Notes: generated from the letters alone by a model not told the origin. Counted from the first letter of the stretch, positions 47,790-60,615 are shown. The stretch is DNA of 64,000 bases from Ceratopteris richardii (GCA_020310875.1 CM035407.1:225559586-225623585); one strand, 5' to 3'. Numbers and translations are program-made.

Positions 47790-48749
47790 ATTATGAAGTG
47801 GATTTCCTCACGTTGATACTCATCATTGTGCTAAAGTGACACCAAATTTGACATCATTGCTAGGGATTAAGTTTTGAGGATGAGCATGTGATTGTAAGAC
47901 GTAGACATGTTACATTGGAATCATAGGTAAACACCTTGTACGATTTTACCTTCTTCATCATCACCCCTACCATCTCTACTCCCTTCTTACCTTCTTCTCC
48001 GACTTTGCAAAATTCCACCATTTTTATCATATTCTCCCATTCTCTTCTTTCTTTTCATTTAACTTGTGAGAGCGAGAGAGAGAGAGAGAGAGTGCATTGA
48101 TTTTGTGGATTTTATGAGGTTCCTTGTATGTACCACCATCTACAACAATTGTGCGAGCTCTAGGAGGTACAAAACTTCTCTGCATAGACTCGAAGGCATT
48201 GCTTTCTATCAAACATGACAAATAGAAAATTTTCTTATTGGTAAAAAAGAGTGCACCACTCTAGCGTAGACACCATGCACATCATATCCATGTAAATTTT
48301 TTAGAAATTACCCATTTTTTCTATCCATTGCAACAGACAGGTATCAATCATGATAGAGAGTTGTCCATCATGATTGACACGATTATGTGGTGGACTTTAG
48401 AAAAGTACTAAGAGCTCAACAAGTAGATGGCCTGTTTACTTAGTACAATGCTTTTGTTTTAACACTTAAGAACAGACCCTTGATGTGGTTTCAACCACTA
48501 CATCAGAGACAATTCAGGAACATTGATAAATTACTAGAAGCCTTCATCACCACATTTTCTAAGGGTGGCATCAACACAATACCTCATCTCTGATACATAG
48601 CTTCAAACAAACACCTCAAGAGATGATTCAACTTGCAAGAAGACACCTGAAGAAATGCCCTATTCTAGAGCTGCCCACGCTAGCCAAACAAGTGGCCATA
48701 TCTACAGCCATATCAACAACAAGGAAGATATCAAAATCAGGCACAACCA
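47790..48749 (+). mobile_element. Gypsy G leader and gag start (left of copia C)
   Basis: Leader of about 550 bp, with a GA microsatellite at 48068-48092, then the gag domain from about 48340: TPQEMIQLARRHLKKCPILE and LPTLAKQVA match the gag at 30895-30990. Broken. The element is split at 48749 by copia C and continues at 55274. Confidence 0.8.
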
Positions 48750-49754
48750 TGATGGGGGAAGTATCTCAACCCCTAAGCAACGATGAAGCGCGAATGACCT
48801 CCACAGGTATCCTTCTTTGACCTCTGCACACCAAAAATGCTCTTACTCAGAGCTTATGCAGAGAACTCCAGTGAGCTTTTGTAGACCTGTAGTAGACACC
48901 AAGGGCTTTCCAACAAAGCAAATTTCACTTGAAATGGATGCTTACACAAAGAGAAACAATGTCTACAACATGAGCTAGTTGAATGCTCACAACTGCTAGT
49001 CAAGCAGAGACCTCACTTCACTCCAGCAAACTTTTCTCAGAGATTATACAGAGAATGAATCTCAAACTTATCTCAACTTTAGAAGACTCTAATAGCTACC
49101 CAATGACACCAAAATCATAGCAAATGGATACATAGAGAAGGAGAACCAGCCCTTACAACAGAGAGCAAAATATTTCCAACAGAGCCTACACAAAGAGAGA
49201 GATATCAATCACACAACTTCACTAAAATGAATGTTGCTCCCAGCTTACTCAGAGAATGATCCAGAGAATTGATAAGCATAAAATAGACTCTTATAGCTAT
49301 CCAATGAGACAAGAATTACATCAAATGGATACCATATGAGGGAGAACCACTGCTAACAACTCAGGGGTAGAGAGTTGCAACACTGCCTGCGCACACACAT
49401 AGATATGCCTACTAAAAGAAAACAAACAAGCAAGCAAGGGGGTTCTTAAGCAAGGGGCTTGCTTATCACAACTCCAGCACTTAGTGCTCACTTTACATGA
49501 GCTAAAACTCCAAGAAGATGGCCCAAAAGAAGTCGGGATACATGCTCCTTTTATAGTGAGAGGTGTGCCCCTAAAATCTAGGAACTACCTTTCCAAATCA
49601 GCCTCCTAACTTGGAGGAATTAGTTGAGATGACTTGGGGAGTGGTTGAGTGACTTTTCTTGATGGAATCTCGTGGCTTTTGGCTTTCTTTGATTGCTCCA
49701 CATGTCCATAAAAGATTCCCCACGAATTTTTAGCTTGAAGCTTGACTTTTAACA
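48750..49754 (-). repeat. 3' LTR of copia C (left in window)
   Basis: Runs from TGATGGGGGAAGTATC to TTTTAACA. It is followed at 49755-49768 by CTCCCCCTCAAGC, the complement of the polypurine tract. Confidence 0.93.
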
Positions 49755-49782
49755 CTCCCCCTCAAGCTTCAATTCTTCATCC

Positions 49783-50260
49783 TCATCCAAGCTCCTTCAT
49801 GTTGATGCATTGCTTGAATTTTGAAATCTTCATCCCATCCAAAGCCTTTGTAAACATGTCCGCAACTTGGTCCTTAGTACCAATATGATGTACTGAAACT
49901 TCCTTGGATATCACCTTTTCCCTTATGAAGTGATAGTGCACTTCAATATGCTTGGTTCTAGCATGATAGACAGGGTTCGATGCTAGATGAATGCTACTCA
50001 TGTTGTCACAAAAAATTGGATATGTGTCAACCTACAAATTAAGCTCCATAAATAACTTCTTAATCCACATTAGCTCACATGTGACTTGAGCCAAAGCTCT
50101 ATACTCAGCCTCAGTGGAAGATAATGCCACCGTGGGTTGCTTCTTTGAAATCCATGAGATGATCTTGCTACCTAGCATGACTAGGTAACCACTTGTACTC
50201 CTTCTATCTTCCTTCGAACCGGCCCAATCGGCATCGGAATAAGCTTTGACCTGCATATCA
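49783..50260 (-). mobile_element. Copia C RNase H
   Basis: Minus-strand reading: YSDADWAGSKEDRRSTSGYL, SSTEAEYRALAQVTCELMW, then ARTKHIEVHYHFIREKVISK and DMFTKALDGMKISKF at the end. Confidence 0.9.
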
Positions 50261-51330
50261 TCATCAAATGAGTAGAACAATCCTTCATTTATAGTGGCTT
50301 TGAGATATCGCAACATTCTTCTTGCAGCTTGCAAGTGTGTAGTCCTTGGACTATGCATAAATTGTGATAACACTCCAACTCCATATGCTATGTCGGGCCT
50401 GGTTATTGTGGCATAATTGAAAGAGCCTACAATAGATCGATACAAAGTTACATCCTCTAATGGCTCTCCATCAATGGAGCTTAGCTTTACATTAACTTCC
50501 ATGGGATTTGAAATAGGCTTGCAATGTAGCATCCCAAACCTCTCAAGTAGGTCTAGAATATACTTCCTTTGTATGAGCATAATACCTTCTTCTTTGTATA
50601 CAACTTCAATGCCAAGAAAATACCTAAGATCTCCAAGATCAGAGATCCTAAACTCCTTTCCAAGCTTTGCCTTGATCTCCTCAATGCCCTTTGTATCATT
50701 ACCTGTAATGATAAGATCATCTACATACACACACATGTAGACCACAAGTTCTCCTCTTTGTTTGATGAAGAGAGATGGATCCGCCTTGCATTGATTGTAA
50801 CCACATTTGATCAAATAGTCCACCAATCTTTGGTTCCAAGCCCTTGGAGCTTGCTTTAGGCCATAAAGTGCCTTCTTCAACCTACAAACATGATGTGGAA
50901 ACTCTTTATGAACAAAACCTAGTGGTTGCTCCATGTATACCTCTTCTTCCAAGTCTCCATTGAGAAAGGCATTCTTGATATCCAATTGGAAGAGCTTCCA
51001 TCCTTTGCTAGCAGCCATTGCAATGAGTGTCCTAATGGTGCTCATCTTTGCCACGGGGCTGAATGTCTCTTCAAAGTCCACTCCATAGGTTTGTGCAAAA
51101 CCCTTAGCCACCAATCTTGCTTTGAACCTAGAAATAGATCCATCTGAATTCCTCTTTACTTTATACACCCACTTATTACCTATTACCTTCATGTTCTCCT
51201 TCTTGGGCACTAGAGTCCATGTTTGATTTTCCTCAAGTGCGTCGATCTCTCCTTGCATTGCCTCTTTCCATTCGGTGTACCTGCTTGCATCTTCATAGCA
51301 ATCGGGCTCATGATCTTCTACTACTTTGTT
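50260..51330 (-). mobile_element. Copia C reverse transcriptase
   Basis: Minus-strand reading: WKEAMQGEIDALEENQTWTL, VIGNKWVYKVKRNSDGSISR, RLVAKGFAQTYGVDFEETFS, KALYGLKQAPRAWN, YVDDLIITGN and YFLGIEVVYKEEGIML. Confidence 0.92.
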
Positions 51331-51749
51331 CATATATGCATAATGTGTTGCCATGTATGAATCATAAGTAAACCTTTGAGTTGGATACTTAACTCTAGAA
51401 GACTTCCTTTCTTCACCTTTTGGAGGAATAAAACTCCTTTGCCTTGGGAACTTGATCTCTTTCTTTGACGTGGCTTCTTTCTCCATCATGTGTCCTTCAT
51501 CATCTTCAACTTCATTACCTTCTTCATCCAACTCCACCAATGTTGCTTTGCCTTTGTTGATTGATTGTGCTTCATAGCTTGATGAAGATCTCCCCCTCCA
51601 TGGTGAGTTCATGCTTGAACTATCTTCATTGATGGAACACCTTGGGCCGCTTAGCTCTAGGTCGATTTGTTCTTCATCATGTCCATGCTTTTCTTCTTCA
51701 TAGTCCTGCATACAATCATACTTCTTATACCAAGGGAGTAGCTCATCAA

Positions 51750-52630
51750 ATGCTACATCCCTTCATATCCTCAAGTCCTTTGTATTTGGGTTGAAGCACC
51801 TGTAACCTTTATGATCATTTGAATATCCTAGAAACACACACTTTTCTGCCTTTGGTTGTAGCTTGTGCCTCAATTCACTTGGCACATGTACATAACAAGT
51901 ACATCCAAATATCTTCAAGTGGGAAAGATCAGGTTTCTTACCATAATAGGCTTGATATGGTGTCAAGCCATGGATCCCTGAGGTAGGAGCCCTATTCATT
52001 AGATACACGGCGGTATTTGCTGCATCACTCCAAAACATGTTAGGTACATTCATCTCATTAAGCATTGCTCTAGCGATCTCGGCAATGTATCTATTCTTTC
52101 TCTCTGCTACTCCATTTTGTTGGGGTGTGTACCTGCATGTTACTTGCCTCTTGATGCCTTGATCCATTAAAAAATCAGAAAACTCATTTGAGAAATATTC
52201 TCCCCCTCCATCGGACCTTAGCTTCTTGATATATGTACCTGTTTCCTTCTCTACCATTGCCTTGAATGCTTTGAAACATGTAAACACATCTGATTTGTTT
52301 TTGATGAAATAAACCCAAACCATCCTTGTGCAATCATCTATAAAAGTGACAAAGTACTTGTTACCTCCAATGGATTGCTCTTTCGTTGGCCCCCACACAT
52401 CTGTATGTATCAACTCCAATGGATGTTGGCTTATGTAGCCACTCTTCTTGAATGGAAGTCTTGCTTGCTTCCCTAATTGACAAGATTCACATAAATGCTT
52501 CATACCTTGTCCTTGGAAGTTGGGAAGACCTTCAACCAGCCTCTTGAATTGCATTTCCTTCATTCTTTGTATGTTGATGTGACCTATCCTCTTGTGCCAC
52601 AAGTCCAACTCCGAAATCCTCTTGTTTCCA
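51750..52630 (-). mobile_element. Copia C integrase
   Basis: Zinc region (LWHKRIGHINIQRM, CESCQLGKQARLPF), core (VTFIDDCTRMVWVYF, LRSDGGGEYFSNEFSDFL, YTPQQNGVAERKNRYIAEIA) and C-terminal region (FGCTCYVHVPSELRHKLQPK, CVFLGYSNDHKGYRCFNP). Confidence 0.92.
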
Positions 52631-52639
52631 TATGTGAAG

Positions 52640-53010
52640 TAGACATGTTGAGTAGAATGAGAATTTACCTCCAAAGTGAAGAGTCTCCCTTGCTTCTTTC
52701 CTCTTGCTATGACCTTGTAACCTTGCTTAGGGTTCTCCACAAAGCATCCACCTTTGTTGAACCTTACTTGATAGCCTCTTTCAACCATTTGCCCAACGGA
52801 CACCAAGTTCTTTGTGATGGTAGGTACATGCAAGACATCCTTGAGACATCTTCCTTCCTCCTTGTCATCCAAAGCTACATCTCCAACATGGGAGATCTCA
52901 TGGGCTGTATCATCACCTGTTTCTACATGTCCTTTACCTTTGGGAACATGTAGATTAGTAAACCAAGAAGCATTGCAACTCATATGGTTGCTACATCCAC
53001 TATCAATATA
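52640..53010 (-). mobile_element. Copia C protease
   Basis: TWYIDSGCSNHMSCN with the D-S-G active-site motif, and LKDVLHVPTITKNLVSVGQM downstream. Confidence 0.9.
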
Positions 53011-54006
53011 CCAAGTGTTATCTACTTTGCTTGAATTCCCATTCATGTGCATCATCAAGAGATTGTCATTTTCTGAACTTGTAGAAGCATAATTACCTTG
53101 GCCTTTGTATGAAGAACCTTGATTATAGTTCCTTTGGTTTCCTCCTTGGTAGCAATCTCTAGCATAGTGGCCAAACTTGCCACATATGTAACATCCTTCG
53201 CCATCTTGATTCCTGTTTTGTTGATGTCGTCCTCCTCTTCCTCTTGATCTTCCTCTCCCTCTTTGTGATGAGGTGCCTTGGTCATGTCCTTGATTTCTTG
53301 AGTGGCCTTGCCTTCCTCCAAACCTTCCTTTGCCCCTTCCTTGTCCTTGTCTTCCTTTGCCCCTTTGATTACCTGCATAGAAAACTTGTGCATCTTTGCT
53401 TTTAGTTGAACTTCCACCTATGTTCATTTCTTCGGTGACCATGAGAGCAACCAATTGCTCAAAATCGGGAAGATTATCCCTTACATAAACTGAAGTGGTA
53501 AAGGGTTTCCACTTCTCATCATCTCTCAAACCATTGAGAGTATAAGCCACAAGATCGTCATCGTCTACGTGGCTTCCAATGGATCCCAATGCATCTGATA
53601 ACTCCTTGACCTTAAGTATGTAGTCATTTATGCTACTCCCTGAGCTCTTCCTAAGGTTGTTGAGCTCATTCTTGAGTTGGATCTTCCTTGCTTTGGTGCT
53701 TGTTGAATAAAGCCTTTCAAGTGTCTCCCATACCTTCATGCTTGAATCCAGGTCTTGGATATGGCCGATCATGCTATTGCTAATGTGTTGGGAAAGAATA
53801 AAGATAACCCTCTTGTCTCTTTCATTCCATTCCCTAAAGGCCCTTCTCTGGTCATTGGTTGGATTCTCATCCAACCTAGGTCTTGGTTCACTTCCACTAA
53901 TCAACCCCCAAAGGCCCTTGCCCATAAGATAGTTGGAGACCCTAAATCTCCATGGTTGATAGTTACCTTTGTCTAGCTTTTCAATTTGAGTGTTGAAGTC
54001 TCCCAT
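53010..54006 (-). mobile_element. Copia C gag
   Basis: Starts MGDFNTQIEKLDKGNYQPWR, then the UBN2-type region (YLMGKGLWGLISG, LSDALGSIGSHVDDDDL), an RG/Q-rich stretch and a CCHC knuckle CYICGKFGHYARDC at 53152-53193. The start is about 250 bp inside the PBS. Confidence 0.92.
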
Positions 54007-54254
54007 ATCTAGTCTTTGATACTTGACCTAGCCCTTGGCTAATGCTCCAATGTGTGTAAAATGAAAATGAGGCTCTGAGGTTACCTCAATCCAAAGCTTT
54101 CCTTAGATGGACACCTTGTGCTCTTGCAAATTTGAGTAGAATAGCTCCCCCTTGATGTGAGCTACCTCCAAGAAGCTTTTGTTGATGCAACTCTTCAACC
54201 ACCAACTCCAAGAGGTCTTCTTGCTTGTATGTGATACCTCCAAGATGCCCAAAT

Positions 54255-54266
54255 GCTCTGATACCA
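54255..54266 (-). other. Primer-binding site of copia C
   Basis: The reverse complement TGGTATCAGAGC is one base from the 5' LTR. Confidence 0.93.
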
Positions 54267-54267
54267 C

Positions 54268-55273
54268 TGATGGGGGAAGTATCTCAACCCCTAAGCAACG
54301 ATGAAGCGCGAATGACCTCCACAGGTATCCTTCTTTGACCTCTGCACACCAAAAATGCTCTTACTCAGAGCTTATGCAGAGAACTCCAGTGAGCTTTTGT
54401 AGACCTGTAGTAGACACCAAGGGCTTTCCAACAAAGCAAATTTCACTTGAAATGGATGCTTACACAAAGAGAAACAATGTCTAAAACATGAGCTAGTTGA
54501 ATGCTCACAACTGCTAGTCAAGCAGAGACCTCACTTCACTCCAGCAAACTTTTCTCAGAGATTATACAGAGAATGAATCTCAAACTTATGTCAACTTTAG
54601 AGGACTCTAATAGCTACCCAATGACACCAAAATCATAGCAAATGGATACATAGAGAAGGAGAACCAGCCCTTACAACAGAGAGCAAAATATTTCCAACAG
54701 AGCCTACACAAAGAGAGAGATATCAATCACACAACTTCACTAAAATGAATGTTGCTCCCAGCTTACTCAGAGAATGCTCCAGAGAATTGATAAGCATAAA
54801 ATAGACTCTTATAGCTATCCAATGAGACAAGAATTACATCAAATGGATACCATATGAGGGAGAACCACTGCTAACAACTCAGGGGTAGAGAGTTGCAACA
54901 CTGCCTGCGCACACACATAGATATGCCTACTAAAAGAAAACAAACAAGCAAGCAAGGGGGTTGCTTAAGCAAGGGGCTTGCTTATCACAACTCCAGCACT
55001 TAGTGCTCACTTTACATGAGCTAAAACTCCAAGAAGATGGCCCAAAAGAAGTCGGGATACATGCTCCTTTTATAGTGAGAGGTGTGCCCCTAAAATCTAG
55101 GAACTACCTTTCCAAATCAGCCTCCTAACTTGGAGGAATTAGTTGAGATGACTTGGGGAGTGGTTGAGTGACTTTTCTTGATGGAATCTCGTGGCTTTTG
55201 GCTTCCTTTGATTGCTCCACATGTCCATAAAAGATTCCCCACGAATTTTTAGCTTGAAGCTTGACTTTTAACA
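54268..55273 (-). repeat. 5' LTR of copia C (right in window)
   Basis: Twin of 48750-49754. On the minus strand a TATA box CTATAAAAGG lies at 55066-55075, so transcription would run leftward. The LTR is rich in CAGAG words (for example ACTCAGAGCTTATGCAGAGA). Confidence 0.93.
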
Positions 55274-57306
55274 AACCACATCAATACTTTTTGCCCCAGT
55301 AGCCTTACCAGACCTCAACTAGTGTTGGGTCGATAGCCTCCTCCCCTAACCAATGTTATCCAAGTCAAATGTGCATCAATTGAGGAAAACTTGAGTACAA
55401 CCTTCATGCAAGAACCTCCCTTGATCTCAAAAAGCGACCCTAATGCTCAGAGCTTTGATTCAACTCATGTAGATAGCACAGTGGCCTACTACATGGAATC
55501 ACCTGAGCATAATGAGATTTACCCATATGAAGTCCCTAGTGAACCAAGTTGAGAGCCAGAACATTTGAACATGATGTATGCCAACCCTAACCCTAGGCCA
55601 CAACCAAGATAAATTAGACCAAAGCACATAGAGGGACATGTTGCAAGTGCCAAGCATATCACTTCATTTGAGATTGTCCAATCCTTGCACCAAGTCAACC
55701 CCAACTAGTGATGATTCAAGGTTTTTGTCCAAACTGTGAATAGGAACACCTCCTACGAGATTGCCCAAAGAATCCAGCCAATGCATAAAAAAATCACACT
55801 GATCAATCTTATTGGTTTAGTTGTAGATTCTAGTGGGAGTACAAATATGACAACCTCAATGCAATTAGTGACTCAAGCTCAAGTCCTACAACAAAACCAA
55901 GGCATAAGACAAGAGAAGAGCTGAGACAACAGTGATACTGGGAGCACAACTAAAAAATGAATGAGAGCTTGGAAAGATAGCCATGAAAGAATGAAGGGAC
56001 AATCGATAAAGAAGATGAGTGAACTCAAAGAGATCTTAAGGGAAACTAAAGCTTAATTGATAGAGATCATATCTCACATGCACCCTCATAGCCCACCACC
56101 TGGAGCACAATTGGTTTTAGCATATCCTACTCCAAAAGACCTAGACATGATCTTCAAGGCATATCACGACAGAATCCAAGAAGAGCTAAATGTGGCAGAA
56201 TTAGATAGGTGCTACCCCAAAGCTGAATTAGAAATTGAAAGAACCAAACTTTGTGCAAAAATGGTGAGATTGGCTCAAACTATGTTTGAGGCCATCCGTC
56301 TTTTCAATTGTTCTAATTCCAACAAGGCAGAATTTCACTTTAATGGATTGTTAGAGGGACTAGTGAAGATAATAGTAATCTGTGGGAAGCCAGCTACATA
56401 ATAAGTGAGTAACATAAGAAGTGAAAGGATAATTCTTCTAAATCCATTGATCCAAGAATCTCTTCTCCTATAAATCAATAATTTCAAGAATTCCTAAGAG
56501 AGATTCGAGAGGAAAAATTGGCCAAAGAGAGCAAAAATCCACCTCCCATTGAGGTAGTGGATGATATCCATGATCAATTTTCAAAGGATATTCCATCTAT
56601 CTATGGAGAGTAGGAAGATGAGCAGCTAAGTGAATGATTAGACTTTGAATCCAGCTCTTTGCAAGAATTGCCTCGTTTCACAGGCCCATGGGAATCCAAG
56701 TCTATCAATATGATAGCACCCATGGTCATGGAAAGAAACAAAGACTCATACTTACCTAGAAATATGAATGTAGTGAAGAACACTAAAGTATAGTGTCATC
56801 TCATGTTAGAGTTACTCAAAATTAAACCAGAAGTGTGGAAACACATAGCTAATCAAGTGCCAAAAGTAACTAAACCACCCTCTCAAGTAGCAACACATAA
56901 GAGAGTTCAAGAAATACCCTTGGATAAGATAGGAGATATGGGCAAAGGAGAAGAAGTAAATACCTACCTCGCTATTACTTATTAGGGCTACACAACAAAG
57001 GCTATTTTGGATTCACGTGCAAGAGTTTCCATTGCTACCACCTCCCTATGGAAGCGATGGGGCAAGCCGGCACTCACCCCTAGGAGAATGAAATTGCAAA
57101 TTGTAGATGGTCACATTGAGAAGCCTTTAGGATTGTTAATAAATCTTACCACTTGTGGTGTGAATTTTGATCATAAATTTTCCATATGTGAATTTGGGAA
57201 AAACCATATATATGAGATGATTTTGGGTAGAACATTTATGAGACAACTACAGATAATACAAGATTGGGGAACCAATTCCTTGTACCTGCAACACTTGGGA
57301 GCCACT
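55274..57306 (+). mobile_element. Gypsy G gag end and protease (right of copia C)
   Basis: Continuation of the element at 47790-48749: gag tail (55440-56960; SHMHPHSPPPGAQLVLAYPT, AKMVRLAQTMFEAIRLFN, matching 32400-32540), then a retropepsin-like region at about 56985-57300 (GYTTKAILDSRARVSIATTS, KLQIVDGHIEKPLGLLINLT, YEMILGRTFMRQLQ). Broken, several breaks. Confidence 0.8.
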
Positions 57307-57495
57307 ACGAACAAAGGCCATTTTGGATTCACGTGCAAGAGTTTCCATTGCTACCACCTCCCTATGGAAGCGATGGGGCAAGCCGACACTTACCCTTAGG
57401 ATAATGAAATTGCAAATGGTAGATGGTCACATTGAGAAGCCTTTAGGATTGTTAATAAATCTTACCACTTGTGGTGTGAAGTTTGAGCATACATT
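56995..57495 (+). repeat. 316-bp-period tandem duplication in the protease region
   Basis: ACAAAGG(C/C)(T/C)ATTTTGGATTC and the next roughly 180 bp occur at 56995 and again at 57311. The second copy stops near 57495. Identity is well above 90 percent by eye, so the duplication is younger than most of the surrounding decay. Confidence 0.9.
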
Positions 57496-58790
57496 TGAGT
57501 GAAGGAAGATGAATTCCCAAATGCATGAGGTTGCAAAGAGTAGGGATCACAAGATAAGCCACAAGAGGTTACCCATCAAGTGTAAATTAGTCAATCAATC
57601 TCCCTCCCAGACATATATCTAGATACCATATTGGTTGGAAGTCATGAGTTGAGGGAATTTTCTTCACAACTAAGGTGGGAAAGATAATGAAAAATTAAGC
57701 CCCTTAAAGAACAAGCAGAAAATCTCATTTAAAATTAAAAAGAACATCCCACAATGTCCCTACTTCCCTAAGTGCTAGATACATAATTGAGATAAGGATT
57801 GATTATAGAGAAGCCATTATCTAAGTAGGGGAGTCCAAGAAGAGTGGAAAAACTCAAGGAAGTCAAAGAACCCTTAAAAAGATCACTACCCAAGCCAAAA
57901 CGCATTGAACAATGTCCCTAGCTTGCATGTGGCTCAAAGACATCATTGGAGGTAAAGAGACATACTTGAGTGTAGTTTTGAGCTACTATGGTTATAAAAA
58001 TAGATAAGCCAAAAGAGAAATAAGTTGAAAACAAATTATAAAGCCTTAGATTAATTGAATGATATCGATAAATTACTTCTAGCTGGAGAAATCATTGGTT
58101 GATTCTTTTAAATAAGAAAAAAGAGGTAAGCTTGAAAGAAAAGAGGAAATATCCAAAGAACATCTTCAAAGAAACTTTTGAGGCAAGAATGTCTCTTCTC
58201 TTTTAAAGCAACCAAAGACAATGACAATGTTGATAGTAAAAAGGAATGTTCGAGCAGGATTTGGGGCAAGAAAATCTAGTGGGAGTGTAAAATCGAGTCC
58301 AAGGGAGGAAAAAAGTGGAAAAAAACATTTGTGAAGTCGAAATTCGAGGAATGATGTCCTTGGACACTAGAGAAATCGTTGAGCATCAAGCGAAGGAAAT
58401 GGATGAGGAATGAAATTATATGAGCTTCAAATCACAAGGAGACGCATAAACACAAAAAGGGAGCTCAATAAAAAAGGAGTAAAAAAGCATTGCATGATTT
58501 CTCTTTGGGAGACTTAGGTCTGAGACATCACTAGCTAAAATTATGGGTAAATTGAGATGAAATGGGTTCACCCAAGTTGGGGAGCCTAAAGACCATATAA
58601 GTAAAGCAAAAAACTTGAATAAATAAAGGCTAACAAGTTAACCCTATCAAGAAACACTACTAGGTGAAGGTAGTAAAAATTTCGTGATTTTTTAATTGAA
58701 ATGGGGGCAACAAGGGATGTCAAGTTGAATTATACAAAAAAAGTAAACAAGGACCAAGTGAAAATACAAGTCTCACAACAACAATGTCCG
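57496..58790. other. No gene; decayed, A-rich, perhaps gypsy G spacer
   Basis: Plus-strand readings are rich in K, E and N and have no recognised domain. It could be remnant gypsy G sequence downstream of the protease. RT and integrase are not seen. Confidence 0.35.
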
Positions 58791-59597
58791 TGATGACCTA
58801 AGTTTCAGATGATACAGAATATGTGCTCCCAATTGCAACAAATGTGTGTTCTACCCTTCTCGAGACCTCATAGATGGCTTCCACATTTAAACAAAAACCC
58901 AATTTATCTCTACTCCATTAGATTGAACCCATGATACTTTTAACAAATAAAATAGACCCTTAGAGCTTTCAAACAAGCTCTAAATCACTCCCAAATGGAT
59001 TTGAAGAGGTATACTGGCCTTCCCACACATGATAGACTAGGGTATGTGTGTACTCAGATTCATATTTATACTAAAAAAATATGCAGAGAATAGACCAGTG
59101 ATCTATACCCCTCAATCCTCACAATCTTAGGAAGTAAACAAGTATAAAGTTATGAAGGAAATTATGGTTACAAAAATTGCAACAAGATGAACTAACTATC
59201 CTTGAAATCCAAGTCACATACAAAGAGATATGCCTATGTGATATTCTCTACCTATGTGCAGAGTTAAGCTAGCATGAGTGTAGCTTTGCTAGGGGCTAGC
59301 TTGTACCGACCAAAGTACATCAAAGAGATTCTCTAAAACGGAGGGAGGAAGGCCATGGCTCATTCCAAATGAAGAGTATATATATAATGGAAGATATTAG
59401 GTGATCATTTGAACTTCATATTCACCTCCAGTAATATCCCCGACTTTCTCACTCATCGTAGTTAAGTCTTTTGGTTAGTTAGAACTCGACGTTAATTGAC
59501 TTGTGTGACTCATCATAAAGTGAATAGTGTTGTGGCATATAATGTAATTAACCCCCCATTCACGTATTTGAGCTTGCCAACTCCAAGAATTCTAACA
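58791..59597 (-). repeat. 3' LTR of a minus-strand copia (family F)
   Basis: Ends ATTCTAACA, followed by CTCCCCCCT, the complement of a polypurine tract, as in copia C at 49754. The left edge is probably TGATGACC at 58791. No second LTR is present. Confidence 0.55.
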
Positions 59598-60180
59598 CTC
59601 CCCCCTAAAGATGAACTGGGTTAGTCTCCATTGATCACCTTCATGTTCCTTTGAGTCTTCCTAGTTTCCTTGCTTCCATGAAGTTCATCATACTGCCTTT
59701 GTGTTGTTGTATTTGATGTCCACCACTTGGATAATACCTTCTCCGAGTTGCAATGATAATGAACCTCTATATGGAACATTGGGTTGCTTTAGAAATGAAT
59801 TTTTTGAGATGTTTTCCTCGACAAATGTGAACTCGTCGACTCCACATCCAAGTCCTAGAATATCTTCTTGCATCACATGTGGCTATGTACTCAAATTCAA
59901 TAGAGGATAGAGAAACTCTGGTTTGCTTCTTGGACATCTACGAGGTGACTTTTGATGTTAGCATGTGCTCCTCCTTTTAGTCATTGCAACTCATTACTTT
60001 GTTTTGTAGTAGTCCATATCCATTATTAGGGTGGAATAGCCCTTGGTTCAATGGGTGGTTGATATATCTAAGAACTCTCCTGGTTGCAATCAATCAAATG
60101 AACATCAGTTTGGCCATTCAGGAATCGAGACAATTATACCCTCATAACATAAGCCAGCCAAATTAGGCCTTCTGATTGTT
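59598..60180 (-). mobile_element. Copia family F RT/RNase H end, minus strand
   Basis: Minus-strand translation gives SKKQTRVSLSSIEFEYIAT (the RNase H SKKQPTVALSSAEAEY motif) near 59890-59960 and an LRYI--PLNQGLF-like stretch near 60010-60090. Broken relic. Its 5' part is absent: it stops about 300 bp before the H+-ATPase upstream region. Confidence 0.65.
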
Positions 60181-60471
60181 GCATACTTTAGTTTAAGCTC
60201 CCTGTATATGCTTTTATACGTTGTAAGGTGTTCTGCAAGGGAGATCACATACAATGTTTTTATGTGATGAAAGCTTGCTTGCTTTCGGATCAGTCCATGC
60301 AAACGACGAATGCTTCATACATTAAAAAGAAATACATTGATGGATGGATGGTTGGTTGCTTCATTTTGCCCGCGACAGACATTAAACATTATTCAAGCTT
60401 TAAATTTGAATCACATGTTATGTTTTTTTAACACGTTGCTAGCTTTTGCTTTTGGTTGTTGGTAACGCGAC
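60181..60471. other. Upstream flank of the H+-ATPase; nothing specific
   Basis: Non-coding sequence between the copia relic and the CpG-rich proximal promoter. No motif singled out. Confidence 0.4.
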
Positions 60472-60615
60472 GCGACGATGAAAAGCTAACGTGGGTGGGT
60501 GATAAACGCATATCGCGCGCGTATCAATGCTTCTTCCAACGCGATGATGAAAAGCCTAATAAAGCTAACGTGGGTGGGTGATAAACGCAGCGCATATCGC
60601 GCGCGCATCAATGCT
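60472..60615 (+). promoter_or_regulatory. Duplicated CpG-rich upstream motif of the H+-ATPase
   Basis: A unit containing GCTAACGTGGGTGGGTGAT, TATCGCGCGCG and ATCAATGCT occurs at 60472-60531 and 60541-60615. The second copy has extra bases (CCTAATAAA and GCG). ACGTGGG resembles an ACGT-core bZIP site. The unit lies just upstream of the TATA box. Confidence 0.65.

Larger units (their letters stand above)
48750..55273 (-). mobile_element. Nearly whole, very young Ty1/copia element C
   Basis: Minus-strand LTR retrotransposon with LTRs of 1005 and 1006 bp, PBS, polypurine tract, gag-pol and a perfect target duplication AACCA (48745-48749 and 55274-55278; the repeat base count fits a 5-bp duplication). 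It looks nearly whole with very few breaks. By eye the LTRs differ at about five bases and one indel, around 0.5 percent. That suggests roughly 0.2 million years at the usual grass rate, and it is the youngest insertion in the window. It sits inside gypsy G gag. Confidence 0.95.
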
